This document shows, piece by piece, positions 16,613-27,811 of a DNA stretch of 64,000 nucleotides. Origin of the DNA: Terrabacter tumescens. Lineage in GTDB: Bacteria > Actinomycetota > Actinomycetes > Actinomycetales > Dermatophilaceae. The translations under genes were made by a program, and so were the position numbers. Position 1 is the stretch's first letter. Each line of letters starts with the position of its first letter. Where the stretch lies: positions 496,001 through 560,000 of the forward strand of contig NZ_BMNZ01000003.1 of NCBI RefSeq assembly GCF_014646815.1, given 5' to 3'. The notes under the pieces are model-generated. The model searched no databases. It saw nothing but the letters and a program-made list of their open reading frames with translations, and was not told the origin of the DNA.

Positions 16613-17682
16613 TGCTCGGCTCGTCGAGGCACCCGATCGCCGAACCGTTCGCCGGCGGCCTGGAGTCGCTGACCTGGCACCTCGTGCGCGGGCTGCGCGA
16701 CCGCGGGGTCGAGGTGACGTTCTTCGCGGGCCCGGGCAGCGACCCCGCGCTGGGGGCGACCGAGCTCGACATCGCGCCGCTGCGCCTCAGCGACGCCGCC
16801 CGTTCGGACGTGTCGATGGTCCCGGAGGCGTGGCTGCGTGAGCACCACGCCTACCTGCAGGTCATGGTGGCCCTCCAGCACCGTGACGACATCGACGTCG
16901 TTCACAACAACAGCCTCCACCACCTCCCGGTCGCCATGGCGAACTCCCTGCACGTGCCAGTGCTGACGACCCTGCACACGCCCCCGACGCCGTGGCTCGA
17001 GCCGGCCATCGCCATCGACGCCCGCTCCCGCGGTGGGCTGCGGCGGGGACACTTCGTCGCGGTCAGCCAGCACACCTCACGCTCCTGGTCGCACGTCGCG
17101 TCCGCGGACGTGGTGCACAACGGAGTGGACGTGCGGCGCTGGGTCGCCGGGCCCGGCGGCGAGGACCTCGTGTGGGTCGGCCGCATCGTCCCGGAGAAGG
17201 CCCCGCACCGGGCCATCGCCATGGCGCGAGCGTCCGGACGGCGGCTGCGTCTCGCCGGACCCGTCGGCGACGTCGACTACTTCGAGCGCTACGTGGCGGG
17301 CGAGCTCGACGACGACATCGCGTACGTCGGCCATCTCGACACCGAGGCGCTCGTCGACCTCGTCGGCCGCAGCGCGGCCCTGCTCGTGACACCGGACTGG
17401 GACGAGCCCTACGGCCTCGTCGCGGCAGAGTCCCTTGCGTGCGGCACACCGGTGGTCGCGCTGGACCGCGGTGGTCTCCGCGAGTTCGTCGTCCCCGGTG
17501 TCGGGGTGCTGCTCCGGCCCGACGCCGACGGAGCCGAGGCCGCGCAGGCCGTGGCGACCGCAGTCGGGCTGGACCGGGAGGCCTGCCGGGCCCATGCCGT
17601 CGCCGCCTGCTCGGTGGACCGCATGGTCGAGCAGTACCTCGCCCGCTACCAGTCGCTCGCTGCCCTGCCCGGTGCCGCGTGA
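16600..17682 (+). CDS. Glycosyltransferase family 4 protein (second of four)
   Basis: 360 residues from a GTG overlapping the previous gene. The N-terminal domain has AGGLESLTWHLVRGLRDRGV (the glycine loop) and TTLHTPPTPW. The C-terminal domain has VGRIVPEKAPHRAI and the E-x7-E motif DEPYGLVAAESLACGTPVVA that binds the nucleotide sugar. It is a retaining GT-B enzyme, probably using a UDP- or GDP-sugar. The four-base GTGA overlap with the next gene implies translational coupling. Confidence 0.88.
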   Translation: MHVVVLGSSRHPIAEPFAGGLESLTWHLVRGLRDRGVEVTFFAGPGSDPALGATELDIAPLRLSDAARSDVSMVPEAWLREHHAYLQVMVALQHRDDIDVVHNNSLHHLPVAMANSLHVPVLTTLHTPPTPWLEPAIAIDARSRGGLRRGHFVAVSQHTSRSWSHVASADVVHNGVDVRRWVAGPGGEDLVWVGRIVPEKAPHRAIAMARASGRRLRLAGPVGDVDYFERYVAGELDDDIAYVGHLDTEALVDLVGRSAALLVTPDWDEPYGLVAAESLACGTPVVALDRGGLREFVVPGVGVLLRPDADGAEAAQAVATAVGLDREACRAHAVAACSVDRMVEQYLARYQSLAALPGAA

Positions 17683-18740
17683 TCGGCTACTACGTCCACC
17701 ACCAGGGCCTGGGTCACCTCACGCGGCTCCAGGCCGTCGCGGAGCACCTGCGCTCCCCCGTCACCGGCCTCAGCTCCCTGCCTGCGCCCGCGTCCTGGGA
17801 CGGCCCGTGGATGCAGCTCGAGCGCGACGACGCACTGGCGCCGGAGCAGGCTGCGTCCGCGGACGCGACCGCTCATAGCGTGCTGCACTGGGTGCCGCGT
17901 CACGACGAGGGCCTCGCGGGGCGCGCGGCCGCGGTGTCCGCGTGGATCCGTCGGGCACGTCCATCCCTCGTCGTCGTCGACGTCTCGGTCGAGGTCGCGC
18001 TGCTGAGCCGCCTCTGTGGCGTGCCGGTCGTCGTGCTCGCCATGCCCGGGGTGCGCACCGACCGGACCCACTCGCTCGCCTACGACGTGGCCGACGCGCT
18101 GCTCGCCCCGTGGCCCGACGGCGCCCACACCGACGGCTGGCCCGAGGCGTGGCGCGCGAAGCTCTGGACCGTGGGTGGGCTGTCGCGCTTCGACGGCCGA
18201 CGACCGGCCGGAGCGGCTGAACGCCTGGCGCCTGCGGGGCGCACCGACGTCGACGCGCCCCGCCGCGTCCTGCTCCTCTGGGGCGGCGGCGGGCATGGCA
18301 CCTCGGCCGTCCAGGTGGCCGCCGCGCGGGCAGCCACCCCCGGCTGGGAGTGGGTCGAGCGCGGCCCTGGCTCACCCTCACCCGACCTGTGGTCCGAGCT
18401 CGCCACCGCCGATGTCGTCGTGACGCACGGCGGCCAGAACGCCGTGGCCGAGGTCGCCGCGGCCCGACGGCCGGCCGTCGTGGTCGCCCAGCCCCGCCCG
18501 TTCGACGAGCAGGTGGCCACCGCTCGGGCCGTCGACCGGCTCGGCGCAGCGGTGGGCGTCGACACCTGGCCCGCTGCCGCCGACCAGTGGCCCGGGCTGC
18601 TCGACCGGGCGCTTCACCGAGGCGGTGACGGCTGGCGGCGGTGGTCCACCGGACACGGCGCCGCGACCGCCGCCGCGCACCTCGACGCGCTGGCAGACCG
18701 CGACGTGCGTGCCCGGCCGGCCACCCGGACCGCGTCGTGA
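17679..18740 (+). CDS. MurG/MGT-type glycosyltransferase (third of four)
   Basis: 353 residues from the GTG inside the GTGA overlap. HHQGLGHLTRLQAVAEHL resembles the acceptor loop of MurG-like and macrolide-type transferases. LLLWGGGGHGTS and VVTHGGQNAVAEVAAARRPA form the UDP-sugar site; the second is the typical HGG motif. The protein lacks a membrane segment but such enzymes often sit at the membrane. A further GTGA overlap links it to the fourth gene. Confidence 0.82.
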   Translation: MIGYYVHHQGLGHLTRLQAVAEHLRSPVTGLSSLPAPASWDGPWMQLERDDALAPEQAASADATAHSVLHWVPRHDEGLAGRAAAVSAWIRRARPSLVVVDVSVEVALLSRLCGVPVVVLAMPGVRTDRTHSLAYDVADALLAPWPDGAHTDGWPEAWRAKLWTVGGLSRFDGRRPAGAAERLAPAGRTDVDAPRRVLLLWGGGGHGTSAVQVAAARAATPGWEWVERGPGSPSPDLWSELATADVVVTHGGQNAVAEVAAARRPAVVVAQPRPFDEQVATARAVDRLGAAVGVDTWPAAADQWPGLLDRALHRGGDGWRRWSTGHGAATAAAHLDALADRDVRARPATRTAS

Positions 18741-19684
18741 CCGACGGCGCGGGCGGCCTCGCCGTCGTCACCATCGTGCATGGGCGCCACGACCACCTCG
18801 AGCGCCAGCTCTGGGGACTGCGTCAGCAGCGGCTCCAGCCCGAGGTGCACGTCGTCGTCGCCATGGACGACCCCGACGTCGGTGACCTCGCCCGCGCGAA
18901 CGCATGCGGCTGGGACGTGCTCGTGCCCTCCCTGCCCCGTCAGGACGGCCACCTGCCCCTCGCCGCCGCCCGGAACCTCGGCGTCGACGCCGCCGCGGGG
19001 GCCGGCGCCGACCGGGTCGTGCTGCTCGACGTCGACTGCATCCCCTCACCGGGAGTGCTCGAGCGGTATGCCGGCGTGCTCGCGACCGTCGACCCCCCTC
19101 AGCCCGATGCCTCCGACGTCCTCGACGACTCCCGGGTCCGCGCCGTCGGGGAGTCGCCGGTCGTCCTTGCCGGCGAGGTGGCCTACCTGCCGCCCAGCCC
19201 CGAGGGCCGGGACTACCGCGACCTCGGTCTCAAGGCCCTTGCCGGCCTCGCCGCGCCCCACCCGGCCCGACCCGTCCTCAATGCTGACGAGGTCCGCGAG
19301 GCGGCCGACCTGCGCCTCTTCTGGTCGCTGTCCTTCGCCCTGACCGTGCGCTCCTGGCGGGTCCTCGGGGGCTTCGACGAGGGCTACGTCGGCTACGGCG
19401 GTGAGGACACCGACTTCGGGCAACGCGTAACTGCAGCCGGAGGCCGGCTCCTCTGGGTCGGCGGCGCGCTCGCCCACCACCAGCACCACCCGACCTCGTC
19501 GCCGCCGGTGCAGCACGTGCACGACATCGTCGCCAACGCCAACCGCTTCGCCGGGCGCTGGGGCTGGTGGCCGATGGAGGGGTGGCTGGAGGCGTTCGCC
19601 GACCGTGGGCTGGCCCGCCGCGCCGACGACGGTTCCTGGCACGCGACCTTCCCCGCGCACACCGCGGAGACCGCTGACGCCTGA
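18737..19684 (+). CDS. Glycosyltransferase family 2, galactosyltransferase-like (fourth of four)
   Basis: 315 residues from an overlapping GTG. The GT-A fold is clear: LAVVTIVHGRHDHLERQL at the start, the metal-binding DxD as LLDVDCIPSP, and the catalytic loop GGFDEGYVGYGGEDTDFG typical of the C-terminal domain of galactosyltransferase-type GT2 enzymes. HHQHHPTSSPP later in the chain is a histidine-rich loop. It is an inverting transferase needing a divalent metal. A shared terminator separates it from the opposite-strand stress protein gene. Confidence 0.87.
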   Translation: MTDGAGGLAVVTIVHGRHDHLERQLWGLRQQRLQPEVHVVVAMDDPDVGDLARANACGWDVLVPSLPRQDGHLPLAAARNLGVDAAAGAGADRVVLLDVDCIPSPGVLERYAGVLATVDPPQPDASDVLDDSRVRAVGESPVVLAGEVAYLPPSPEGRDYRDLGLKALAGLAAPHPARPVLNADEVREAADLRLFWSLSFALTVRSWRVLGGFDEGYVGYGGEDTDFGQRVTAAGGRLLWVGGALAHHQHHPTSSPPVQHVHDIVANANRFAGRWGWWPMEGWLEAFADRGLARRADDGSWHATFPAHTAETADA

Positions 19685-19706
19685 GCGCCTGCGCCGGCGT
19701 CAGCGG
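19671..19706. terminator. Bidirectional hairpin between glycosyltransferase operon and stress protein gene
   Basis: CCGCTGACGCC (19671-19681) and GGCGTCAGCGG (19696-19706) are perfectly complementary over 11 bases with a 14-base loop. The two stops of the converging genes (19684 and 19700) fall within or beside it. Confidence 0.7.
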
Positions 19707-20173
19707 GCGAGGACCACCGTGCTGAGCGCGTGCTCGAGCACCGCGCGGCTCGTCGAGCCGAGATTCATGCCCGCGAATCCTCCACTGCCGGTGGCTCCGA
19801 GCACGACCTCCTCAGCGGCGGCGGACAGGTGGATCAGCTCCTCGGCCGCGTGACCGGAGACGACCTGCTGCTCGATGAGGACGTCCGGGAAGTCGTCCGC
19901 CACCTCGTCCACGACCTCCCCGAGGTAGGCCTCGGTGGCCTCCTGGGGGTCGGCCGTGAACCACCACGGCGACGTGCCGACTCGCTCGGGCGGAGCCAAT
20001 GGGTAGAGGTGCCACACCGCGACCACGACGACCATGTCCCCCTTGGCGCGCGCGTCGGCGCAGGCCCAGCGGAGCGCGATGCGACTCTGCTTAGAACCGT
20101 CCACCCCCACCACGATCCGGCCCATGCGTCGGTCGGCCGTCGGTCCACCCTCGGGGCGTGTCATCTCGTCCAT
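19700..20173 (-). CDS. Universal stress protein
   Basis: 157 residues, one UspA domain. RIVVGVDGSKQSRIAL opens the fold, and GATGSGGFAGMNLGSTSRAV is the ATP-binding loop of the G-2x-G-9x-G-S/T type, so it should bind ATP. In mycobacteria many such genes belong to the DosR dormancy regulon. Here a DosR-type box lies 71 bases upstream of the start, and a DevS/DevR pair is 1.6 kb away, which supports hypoxia or redox control as an inference. Confidence 0.9.
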   Translation of the reverse strand: MDEMTRPEGGPTADRRMGRIVVGVDGSKQSRIALRWACADARAKGDMVVVVAVWHLYPLAPPERVGTSPWWFTADPQEATEAYLGEVVDEVADDFPDVLIEQQVVSGHAAEELIHLSAAAEEVVLGATGSGGFAGMNLGSTSRAVLEHALSTVVLAR

Positions 20174-20243
20174 GGTGCGTCACCTCTCCACCCAGCATGC
20201 GGCCCGCCGACCGCACGGTGGCAGGTGCAAGAGGCCTGTCCGT

Positions 20244-20263
20244 TTCGGGACCTTGGTCCCACC
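20244..20263. promoter_or_regulatory. DosR/DevR-type binding box
   Basis: TTCGGGACCTTGGTCCCACC agrees with the mycobacterial DosR consensus TTSGGGACTWWAGTCCCSAA at 15 of 20 positions. The core is a GGGACC-TT-GGTCCC inverted repeat. It lies between the divergent universal stress protein (start 20173) and the flavodoxin-like gene (start 20355), so it could control both. The cognate-type regulator is encoded at 23472-24224. Confidence 0.65.
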
Positions 20264-20354
20264 AACCCACGACCTTCGGCCGTGTCCCGGCCGTGGCGCT
20301 CGCAGGCACCATCGACGCAGCGCCGCGCCCGACGGCTTCGACCAGGAGAGCACC

Positions 20355-21101
20355 ATGTGCACCGTCCTCATCACGTACTCCACCCCACCGCCGCCCAGCG
20401 AGACCACGACACCGGTCCAGGTCGGCCTGGTGCGGGAGGCCACCGCCCCGGTCCCGGCCACGGCGCGCGAGGAGTCGAACGTCGGCGAACCGTCCACCTC
20501 GTCCACCTCGTCCACGGAGCCGGCGGCGACCTGCGACGTGGTGACCGAGGTGACGCCGCCCGCACCGTCCTTCGCGGCCGCGACGGCCGGCATCGACGAG
20601 GCCATCGCCGCCACCATCGCCGACGAGCTGACCCGGGCCGGGCACCGGGTCGCGTGCCGGCCGAGCGTCGCCGTCACGACGACCGACGGCTTCGACCTCG
20701 TCCTCGCCGTCCACCGTCTCCGGGTCAGCCACCGCGACGGAGGCGCACCGCAGGCCATCGACGCGGACGACCCCCAGTCGGTCGAGGTGGCTCAGGGCAC
20801 CCGGACCCCGAACGACGGGGAGTCGACGATCCCCATGACGTGGTGCGCCGACTGGCGTGCCGTGGACGCGTGGGCCCGCAGCGTCGGGGACCACCTCGTC
20901 CACCTCCTCGAGCTGCGCACCGAGCTGGCTCGCGTGCGCGCCGAGCTGGACCGCTGCCGCACCATGCTGCTCGCGGCAACACCGGAGCCGCGTGCGCTCT
21001 CCGCCGTCGAGCTCGGCCGTCCGGTCGCGCGGGGCGCGGCGGCCCACGGCGGGCGGCGGGCGCACCGGCTGACTCCGACCAGCCAGACCACAGGAGCCTG
21101 A
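20355..21101 (+). CDS. Flavodoxin-like protein lacking a clear FMN loop
   Basis: 248 residues, ATG with AGGAGA upstream. It starts MCTVLITYS as a flavodoxin would. The next strand-loop is replaced by about 70 residues rich in Pro, Thr and Ser, including a (Ser-Thr-Ser) repeat. The fold then appears to resume with IDEAIAATIADELTRAGHRV and GFDLVLAVHRLRV, where flavodoxins of the HemG type have their second strand and helix. The FMN phosphate loop (T/S-x-T-G-x-T) is absent. Residues about 170-215 form a likely coiled coil (HLLELRTELARVRAELDRC). Function unknown; it may be a regulatory or structural relic of a flavoprotein. It sits beside a DosR-type box and two bases ahead of a PNPOx-like gene. 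Confidence 0.7.
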   Translation: MCTVLITYSTPPPPSETTTPVQVGLVREATAPVPATAREESNVGEPSTSSTSSTEPAATCDVVTEVTPPAPSFAAATAGIDEAIAATIADELTRAGHRVACRPSVAVTTTDGFDLVLAVHRLRVSHRDGGAPQAIDADDPQSVEVAQGTRTPNDGESTIPMTWCADWRAVDAWARSVGDHLVHLLELRTELARVRAELDRCRTMLLAATPEPRALSAVELGRPVARGAAAHGGRRAHRLTPTSQTTGA

Positions 21102-21102
21102 G

Positions 21103-21615
21103 ATGAACATGACCAGCCCCAGCAGCCACAGGGTGGGCCCCGACCGCACCCGCGCGCCGCACGCGCCGAGGTCGAACCGCAGGATCAACTACGTCGACCT
21201 GACGCCCACCGAGTGCCAGACCCTGCTCGAGTCCCGCGACGTCGGTCGCATCGGCTGGAGCGCCGGCCACGGCCCACAGATCTTCCCGGTCAGCTACGCG
21301 TGCGTGGCCGACCTCATCGTCTTCCGCACGTCGCCGTTCGGGGTGCTCTCCGAGCTCGTCCGCCCGACCCAGGTGGTCTTCGAGGTCGACGAGCTGGACG
21401 CCACCCGCCACACCGGCTGGAGCCTCATCGCCCGGGGACGCTGCCAGGCCGTCGCCTCGCCCGCCCTGCTGACCCACCTGTGGACCGTGGACGGTGCCGA
21501 GCCCTGGGCCGGGGGCGTGCGCAACGTCTTCATCGGGATCACGGTCGAGCGCCTGACGGGACGGTCGTTCGGCTCGCAGCGCGTGCCGACGGCGGCCCGG
21601 CGCGGGGCGCACTGA
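21103..21615 (+). CDS. Pyridoxamine 5'-phosphate oxidase-like flavin/F420-binding protein
   Basis: 170 residues. The split-barrel fold is recognisable from CQTLLESRDVGRIGWSAG, IFPVSYACVADLIVFRTS, and the dimer strand TGWSLIARGRCQAV. Family members bind FMN, F420 or haem. Several lie in the mycobacterial DosR regulon. The start is two bases after the previous stop and has GGAG upstream, so the two genes form one transcript. The kinase gene follows after about 130 bases. Confidence 0.85.
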   Translation: MNMTSPSSHRVGPDRTRAPHAPRSNRRINYVDLTPTECQTLLESRDVGRIGWSAGHGPQIFPVSYACVADLIVFRTSPFGVLSELVRPTQVVFEVDELDATRHTGWSLIARGRCQAVASPALLTHLWTVDGAEPWAGGVRNVFIGITVERLTGRSFGSQRVPTAARRGAH

Positions 21616-24224
<2,609 letters not shown>

Positions 24225-24282
24225 CGGCATACGCCGCGGGTGTCTGTAACGCATCGGCGCGGGCCGCGATGGTGTGGGTGAG

Positions 24283-24312
24283 GCGGCACCCGATCCCCCG
24301 AGCGGGTGCCGT
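24283..24312 (+). terminator. Hairpin in the 308-base gap after devR
   Basis: CGGCACCCG (24284-24292) pairs perfectly with CGGGTGCCG (24303-24311) around a 10-base loop. No U-run follows, as is common in high-GC actinobacteria. The rest of the gap 24225-24532 shows only the ribosome site GGGAGGAG before the LCP gene and, near 24503-24518, a weak 5-bp hairpin; I see no gene in it. Confidence 0.5.
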
Positions 24313-24532
24313 CTCGCTGTCCCCGGCGCCCGCGACCACCTCGCCGCGTGGGGACGCCACCGCCGCCCCTACTGTTTGAAGGGCGACGATGCCGCCACGT
24401 GCCCTGTACCCGACGGGCCCGAGGACGAACAGCACATCTCGGGATCCTCACCCAACGCGCCGCGCGCTCTGCCTCCGCGGCGGCATCATGGAAGGTGGGT
24501 GACCTGCCGGGAAGCAGGCCGGGAGGAGCGCG

Positions 24533-26044
24533 ATGGCAGCGGACGGGCCGCGCTGGCGCCGGGCGCTCGCCCTAACGGTCCTCGGGACGCTCGTCCCCGG
24601 TGCCGGGCTGACGCGGGCCCGCAACCGCTGGCTGGGCCGGCTCGGGTGGGTCATGGTCGCCGTCACGCTCGTCGTCCTGGGCACAGTCGCGTATGCCGTG
24701 TGGTCCCGCGGCTTCTCGAGCGCGGTCCTCGACGTGGTGTCGAGACCGGAGGCGCTGCGGCCCGCGGCGTTCGTCATCGCCGCCTGGGGCTTCCTCTGGT
24801 GCGCGTCGATCCTGCTGACCGCCGTGCAGGTCCGGCCCCGTCCCGGCGGGCGCCTCGGCGCCGTGCTGCTCGGCGCCTTCGCCGCGGTCATGGCCGGCGC
24901 GGTCGGGGCGGGGACCGTCGTCGCCGTCGACTACGCCCTCATCACTCGTGACACGGTCAGCGCCGTCTTCTCCGCCCCGCCACAGCAGCCCGGCGTCGGC
25001 GCGCGAGTGACCGAGGGTGCGGACCCGTGGGCCGCGCAGGCACGGGTCAACCTGCTGCTCCTCGGGTCCGACGCGGGCTCGGACCGCACCGGCATCCGGA
25101 CCGACTCGATGATCGTCGCCAGCATCGACACGAGGTCGGGACGCACGACGCTCGTCTCGATGCCGCGCAACCTGCTCTACGCGCCGCTCGCCCCCGGCAG
25201 CCCGCTCCGCGCGCGCTACCCGTCCGGCCGATTCGGCGCGCCGGACCGCACGTGCGCGCAGAACGCCCCCGGCGAGACCGGGCAGTGCCAGCTGACCAAC
25301 CTCTACGGCGAGGCGGAGGCGTATGCGCTCGACCACCCGGGCGCCTACGCCAAGGGCGTCGTGCCCGGTCGCGAGGAGGTCCGAGGCAGCGTGCAGCAGA
25401 TCGTCGGGCTGCCCATCGACCACGTCGTCGTCATCGACCTCAGGGGCTTCTCGCTGCTCGTCGACGCGATGGGCGGGATCGACGTCAACGTCAAGGACGC
25501 CGGGACCGGTGGACCCCTGCCGGTCGGTGGCCACGTCACGGCGGACAACCGTGTCGTCGGCGTCAAGGAGTGGTTCCGCGCGGGACGGCAGCACCTCGAC
25601 GGCTGGCACGCGCTCTGGTACGCCCGGTCGCGCGCGGCCGACAGCGACACCTACCGGCAGGCCCGGCAGCGCTGCGTCGTGCAGGCCATCGTCGAGCAGG
25701 TCGACCCGGCGGCGATGGTCCGGCAGTACCCCCGGCTGGCCCGGATCGCGCGCGACAACATCTACACCGACATCCCGGCCGCGAGCCTGCCGGCCTTCGT
25801 CGAGCTCGTCGAGCGCGCGCAGCGGGCCCGGCTCAACAGCGTCTCGCTGACGCTCGACGACGGCATCAAGCCGTGGGCACCCGACTACGCGAGGATCCGG
25901 GCCCTCGTGCGCCGCGGCATCGCGGCGCCGGCCCCGGCGAAGGCGGCGACGCCCTCGACGACACCGTCCCCGGGGCCGGCCGCTCCCCCGCGCCGGCCGC
26001 CAGCCACCCCGAGCCCGACGACGACGCCGTATGCGCAGTGCTGA
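24533..26044 (+). CDS. LytR-CpsA-Psr (LCP) family cell-wall glycopolymer ligase
   Basis: 503 residues. Three or four membrane segments occupy about residues 10-145, more than the single segment of typical LCP proteins. The LCP domain then starts with NLLLLGSDAGSDRTGIRTDS and includes SMPRNLLY, with the conserved Asp and Arg residues that bind the polyprenyl pyrophosphate, and WYARSRAADSDTYRQARQR. The end is a Pro/Thr/Ala-rich tail. LCP enzymes attach arabinogalactan, teichoic acid or capsule to peptidoglycan from outside the membrane. It may complete the work of glycosyltransferases such as those at 15.5-19.7 kb, but this is speculation. Confidence 0.88.
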   Translation: MAADGPRWRRALALTVLGTLVPGAGLTRARNRWLGRLGWVMVAVTLVVLGTVAYAVWSRGFSSAVLDVVSRPEALRPAAFVIAAWGFLWCASILLTAVQVRPRPGGRLGAVLLGAFAAVMAGAVGAGTVVAVDYALITRDTVSAVFSAPPQQPGVGARVTEGADPWAAQARVNLLLLGSDAGSDRTGIRTDSMIVASIDTRSGRTTLVSMPRNLLYAPLAPGSPLRARYPSGRFGAPDRTCAQNAPGETGQCQLTNLYGEAEAYALDHPGAYAKGVVPGREEVRGSVQQIVGLPIDHVVVIDLRGFSLLVDAMGGIDVNVKDAGTGGPLPVGGHVTADNRVVGVKEWFRAGRQHLDGWHALWYARSRAADSDTYRQARQRCVVQAIVEQVDPAAMVRQYPRLARIARDNIYTDIPAASLPAFVELVERAQRARLNSVSLTLDDGIKPWAPDYARIRALVRRGIAAPAPAKAATPSTTPSPGPAAPPRRPPATPSPTTTPYAQC

Positions 26045-26099
26045 GACCGGCTCCTCGCCGCACGTCCCGGTCCTCCCGATCACCCTCGAAGGGGGACTC

Positions 26100-26116
26100 G
26101 GGGTCAGGGTGACCCC
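26100..26116 (+). promoter_or_regulatory. Short perfect hairpin or operator between LCP and lipoprotein genes
   Basis: GGGGTCA-GGG-TGACCCC is a 7-bp inverted repeat with a 3-base loop, 16 bases before the lipoprotein start. It overlaps the zone where the ribosome would bind, so it could terminate the LCP transcript or control the next gene. Confidence 0.4.
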
Positions 26117-26131
26117 TCCTGCCGTGACGAC

Positions 26132-26680
26132 ATGAGGACCAGCACCGTCGTCACCGCCGCGCTCCTGTCCGCGAGCCTCGTGCCGCTCGCCGCGTGCACG
26201 TCCCAACCGGACCCGGTGCAGGAGCGGATCACCAACCCGGCCCGCGGCACGAGCGTCAACGCCGAGACCGGCCGGATCCGCCTGCTCGCCACTCGCATCG
26301 ACGCACCCGAGGAGCGCAAGCTGCTCGGGGGCTCCAACACCGGGCTGTTCACCACGCTCGCGAACGACGGCGACACGGCGGACCGGCTCGTGGCCGTGAG
26401 CACCGTCTACGCGCGGCAGGTCGTCATGCGCCCGGGCACCGACGGCACTGCGAGCCCGGTCCAGATCGAGGTCCCCGCCGCCGGCGTCGTGTCGCTGCAG
26501 TACCCGGGCGGCCTGCACCTCGAGATGGTCGGCCTCTTGGTCGACGTCCGGGCCGGGCGGCTGCTGCCCGTGACCTTCCGCTTCGAGAAGTCGGGCAGCG
26601 TCACGGTCAACGTCTTCGTCGACGGTTTCGGCCTGCCCACCGTCTCTCCGGTCTCAACCGTCGCGCCGGCCACTGGCTGA
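26132..26680 (+). CDS. PCuAC-like (copper chaperone family) lipoprotein
   Basis: 182 residues with a lipoprotein signal peptide: hydrophobic core, lipobox LAAC, acylated Cys22. The rest is a cupredoxin-like beta domain matching the PCuAC pattern near the C-terminus (PGGLHLEMVGL then VTFRFEKSGSVTVNVFV). Of the usual copper ligands H(M)-x10-M-x21-H-x-M, the H-x-M part is present as HLEM but the first His-Met is not obvious, so copper binding may be altered. It would act outside the membrane, possibly in cytochrome oxidase assembly. No copper transport gene is adjacent. Confidence 0.75.
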   Translation: MRTSTVVTAALLSASLVPLAACTSQPDPVQERITNPARGTSVNAETGRIRLLATRIDAPEERKLLGGSNTGLFTTLANDGDTADRLVAVSTVYARQVVMRPGTDGTASPVQIEVPAAGVVSLQYPGGLHLEMVGLLVDVRAGRLLPVTFRFEKSGSVTVNVFVDGFGLPTVSPVSTVAPATG

Positions 26681-26710
26681 AACGCTAGACGCCGCAAGGG
26701 ATCCCGCGCC

Positions 26711-27799
26711 TCACCCGCCCGGCGAGGTGGGGTGGGCAGTGGCCGGCTGGGTGGTGTGCGGGTCCGGGGCCGACGCGAAGACGTTGAGCCCCAGCGCCCT
26801 GCTCAGCGAGCGCGTGATGAGCTGCCCGCGGACGCTGTTGCCGGCGTCGTCGAGCAGCGGCGACCACACGGCCAGCCCGCCCTTGCCCGGCGCGACCGTC
26901 ACGACGGCGCCGCTCACGCCGCTCTTGCCCGGCAGCCCGACCTCCCACAGCCAGTCGCCCGACAGCTCGTAGAGCCCGGCGGTCGCCATGACGGCGAGCA
27001 CGTGCGCGCACGTCCGGTCCGACACGACGCGCGCGCCGGTCAGGGGGTTCACCCCTCCGTCCGCGAGGGTGGCTGCCATGACGGCGAGGTCGTGCACATC
27101 GACCGACACCGAGCACTGTCTCGTGTAGAGGTCGGTCGCGACGTCGGGGTCGCAGTGCAGGCGACCGTAGCTGTGGAGCAGGTGGGCGATGCTGCGGTTG
27201 CGCAGGTTGCTGGCGGACTCGCAGGCGTAGACCTCGTCGTCGACCTCGAGGGTGCGCCCGGCGAAGGCGGACAGCCCGCCGAGGACGACGTCCCAGGCCC
27301 GGTCCGGGGAGTCGGCCGGGTCCGCGGCACCTCGGGCGGGGCGCCGGGCAGCGACCTCGGGGGCCAGACTGGTCGCGGCGATGGCGCCGGCGTTGACCAT
27401 GGGGTTCATGGTGCGGTGGTCGTGCAGCTCGACGGCCATGACCGAGTTGAAGGCGAGCCCGGTCGCGTTGGCGCCCAACAGGTTCCGAGCCCGGTCCGGT
27501 CCGAGGGCCTCGACGACGAGCGCCAGCACGAAGGGCTTCGACACGCTCTGGATCGAGAAGCGCACAGCCGCGTCACCGACCTCGAAGGCACGTCCCGTCA
27601 CGGAGACCACCGAGGCCGCGCACCCGGTCGGGTCCGCGGCCGCGAGCTGGGAGATGTAGGTCGCGACCGCGCCGTCGGTGACGTGCCGGTGCTCGTCGTA
27701 GGCCGCCTGCACGAGCTCGCCGACCGTGGTGTCCTCGGGCAGGTGGCCCGTCGACACCTGCGCGAAGGGCCCGTCCGGGTCCACGTCCACCTCACCCAC
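26711..27799 (-). CDS. glsA: Glutaminase (beta-lactamase-like serine family)
   Basis: 362 residues, slightly longer than the usual 310 because of an insert around RRPARGAADPADSPDRA and a C-terminal tail. Catalytic S-x-x-K is in FSIQSVSKPF. FNSVMAVELHDHRTMNPMVNAGAI is a family block cut here by two spans, FNSVMAVELHD and NPMVNAGAI, and GLPGKSGVSGAV supplies the late active-site loop. It hydrolyses glutamine to glutamate and ammonia in the cytoplasm. The GTG start lies 12 bases after the abgT stop, so it is the last gene of a pepA-abgT-glsA operon. Confidence 0.92.
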   Translation of the reverse strand: MGEVDVDPDGPFAQVSTGHLPEDTTVGELVQAAYDEHRHVTDGAVATYISQLAAADPTGCAASVVSVTGRAFEVGDAAVRFSIQSVSKPFVLALVVEALGPDRARNLLGANATGLAFNSVMAVELHDHRTMNPMVNAGAIAATSLAPEVAARRPARGAADPADSPDRAWDVVLGGLSAFAGRTLEVDDEVYACESASNLRNRSIAHLLHSYGRLHCDPDVATDLYTRQCSVSVDVHDLAVMAATLADGGVNPLTGARVVSDRTCAHVLAVMATAGLYELSGDWLWEVGLPGKSGVSGAVVTVAPGKGGLAVWSPLLDDAGNSVRGQLITRSLSRALGLNVFASAPDPHTTQPATAHPTSPGG

Positions 27800-27811
27800 C
27801 TGTGCCGCCTG

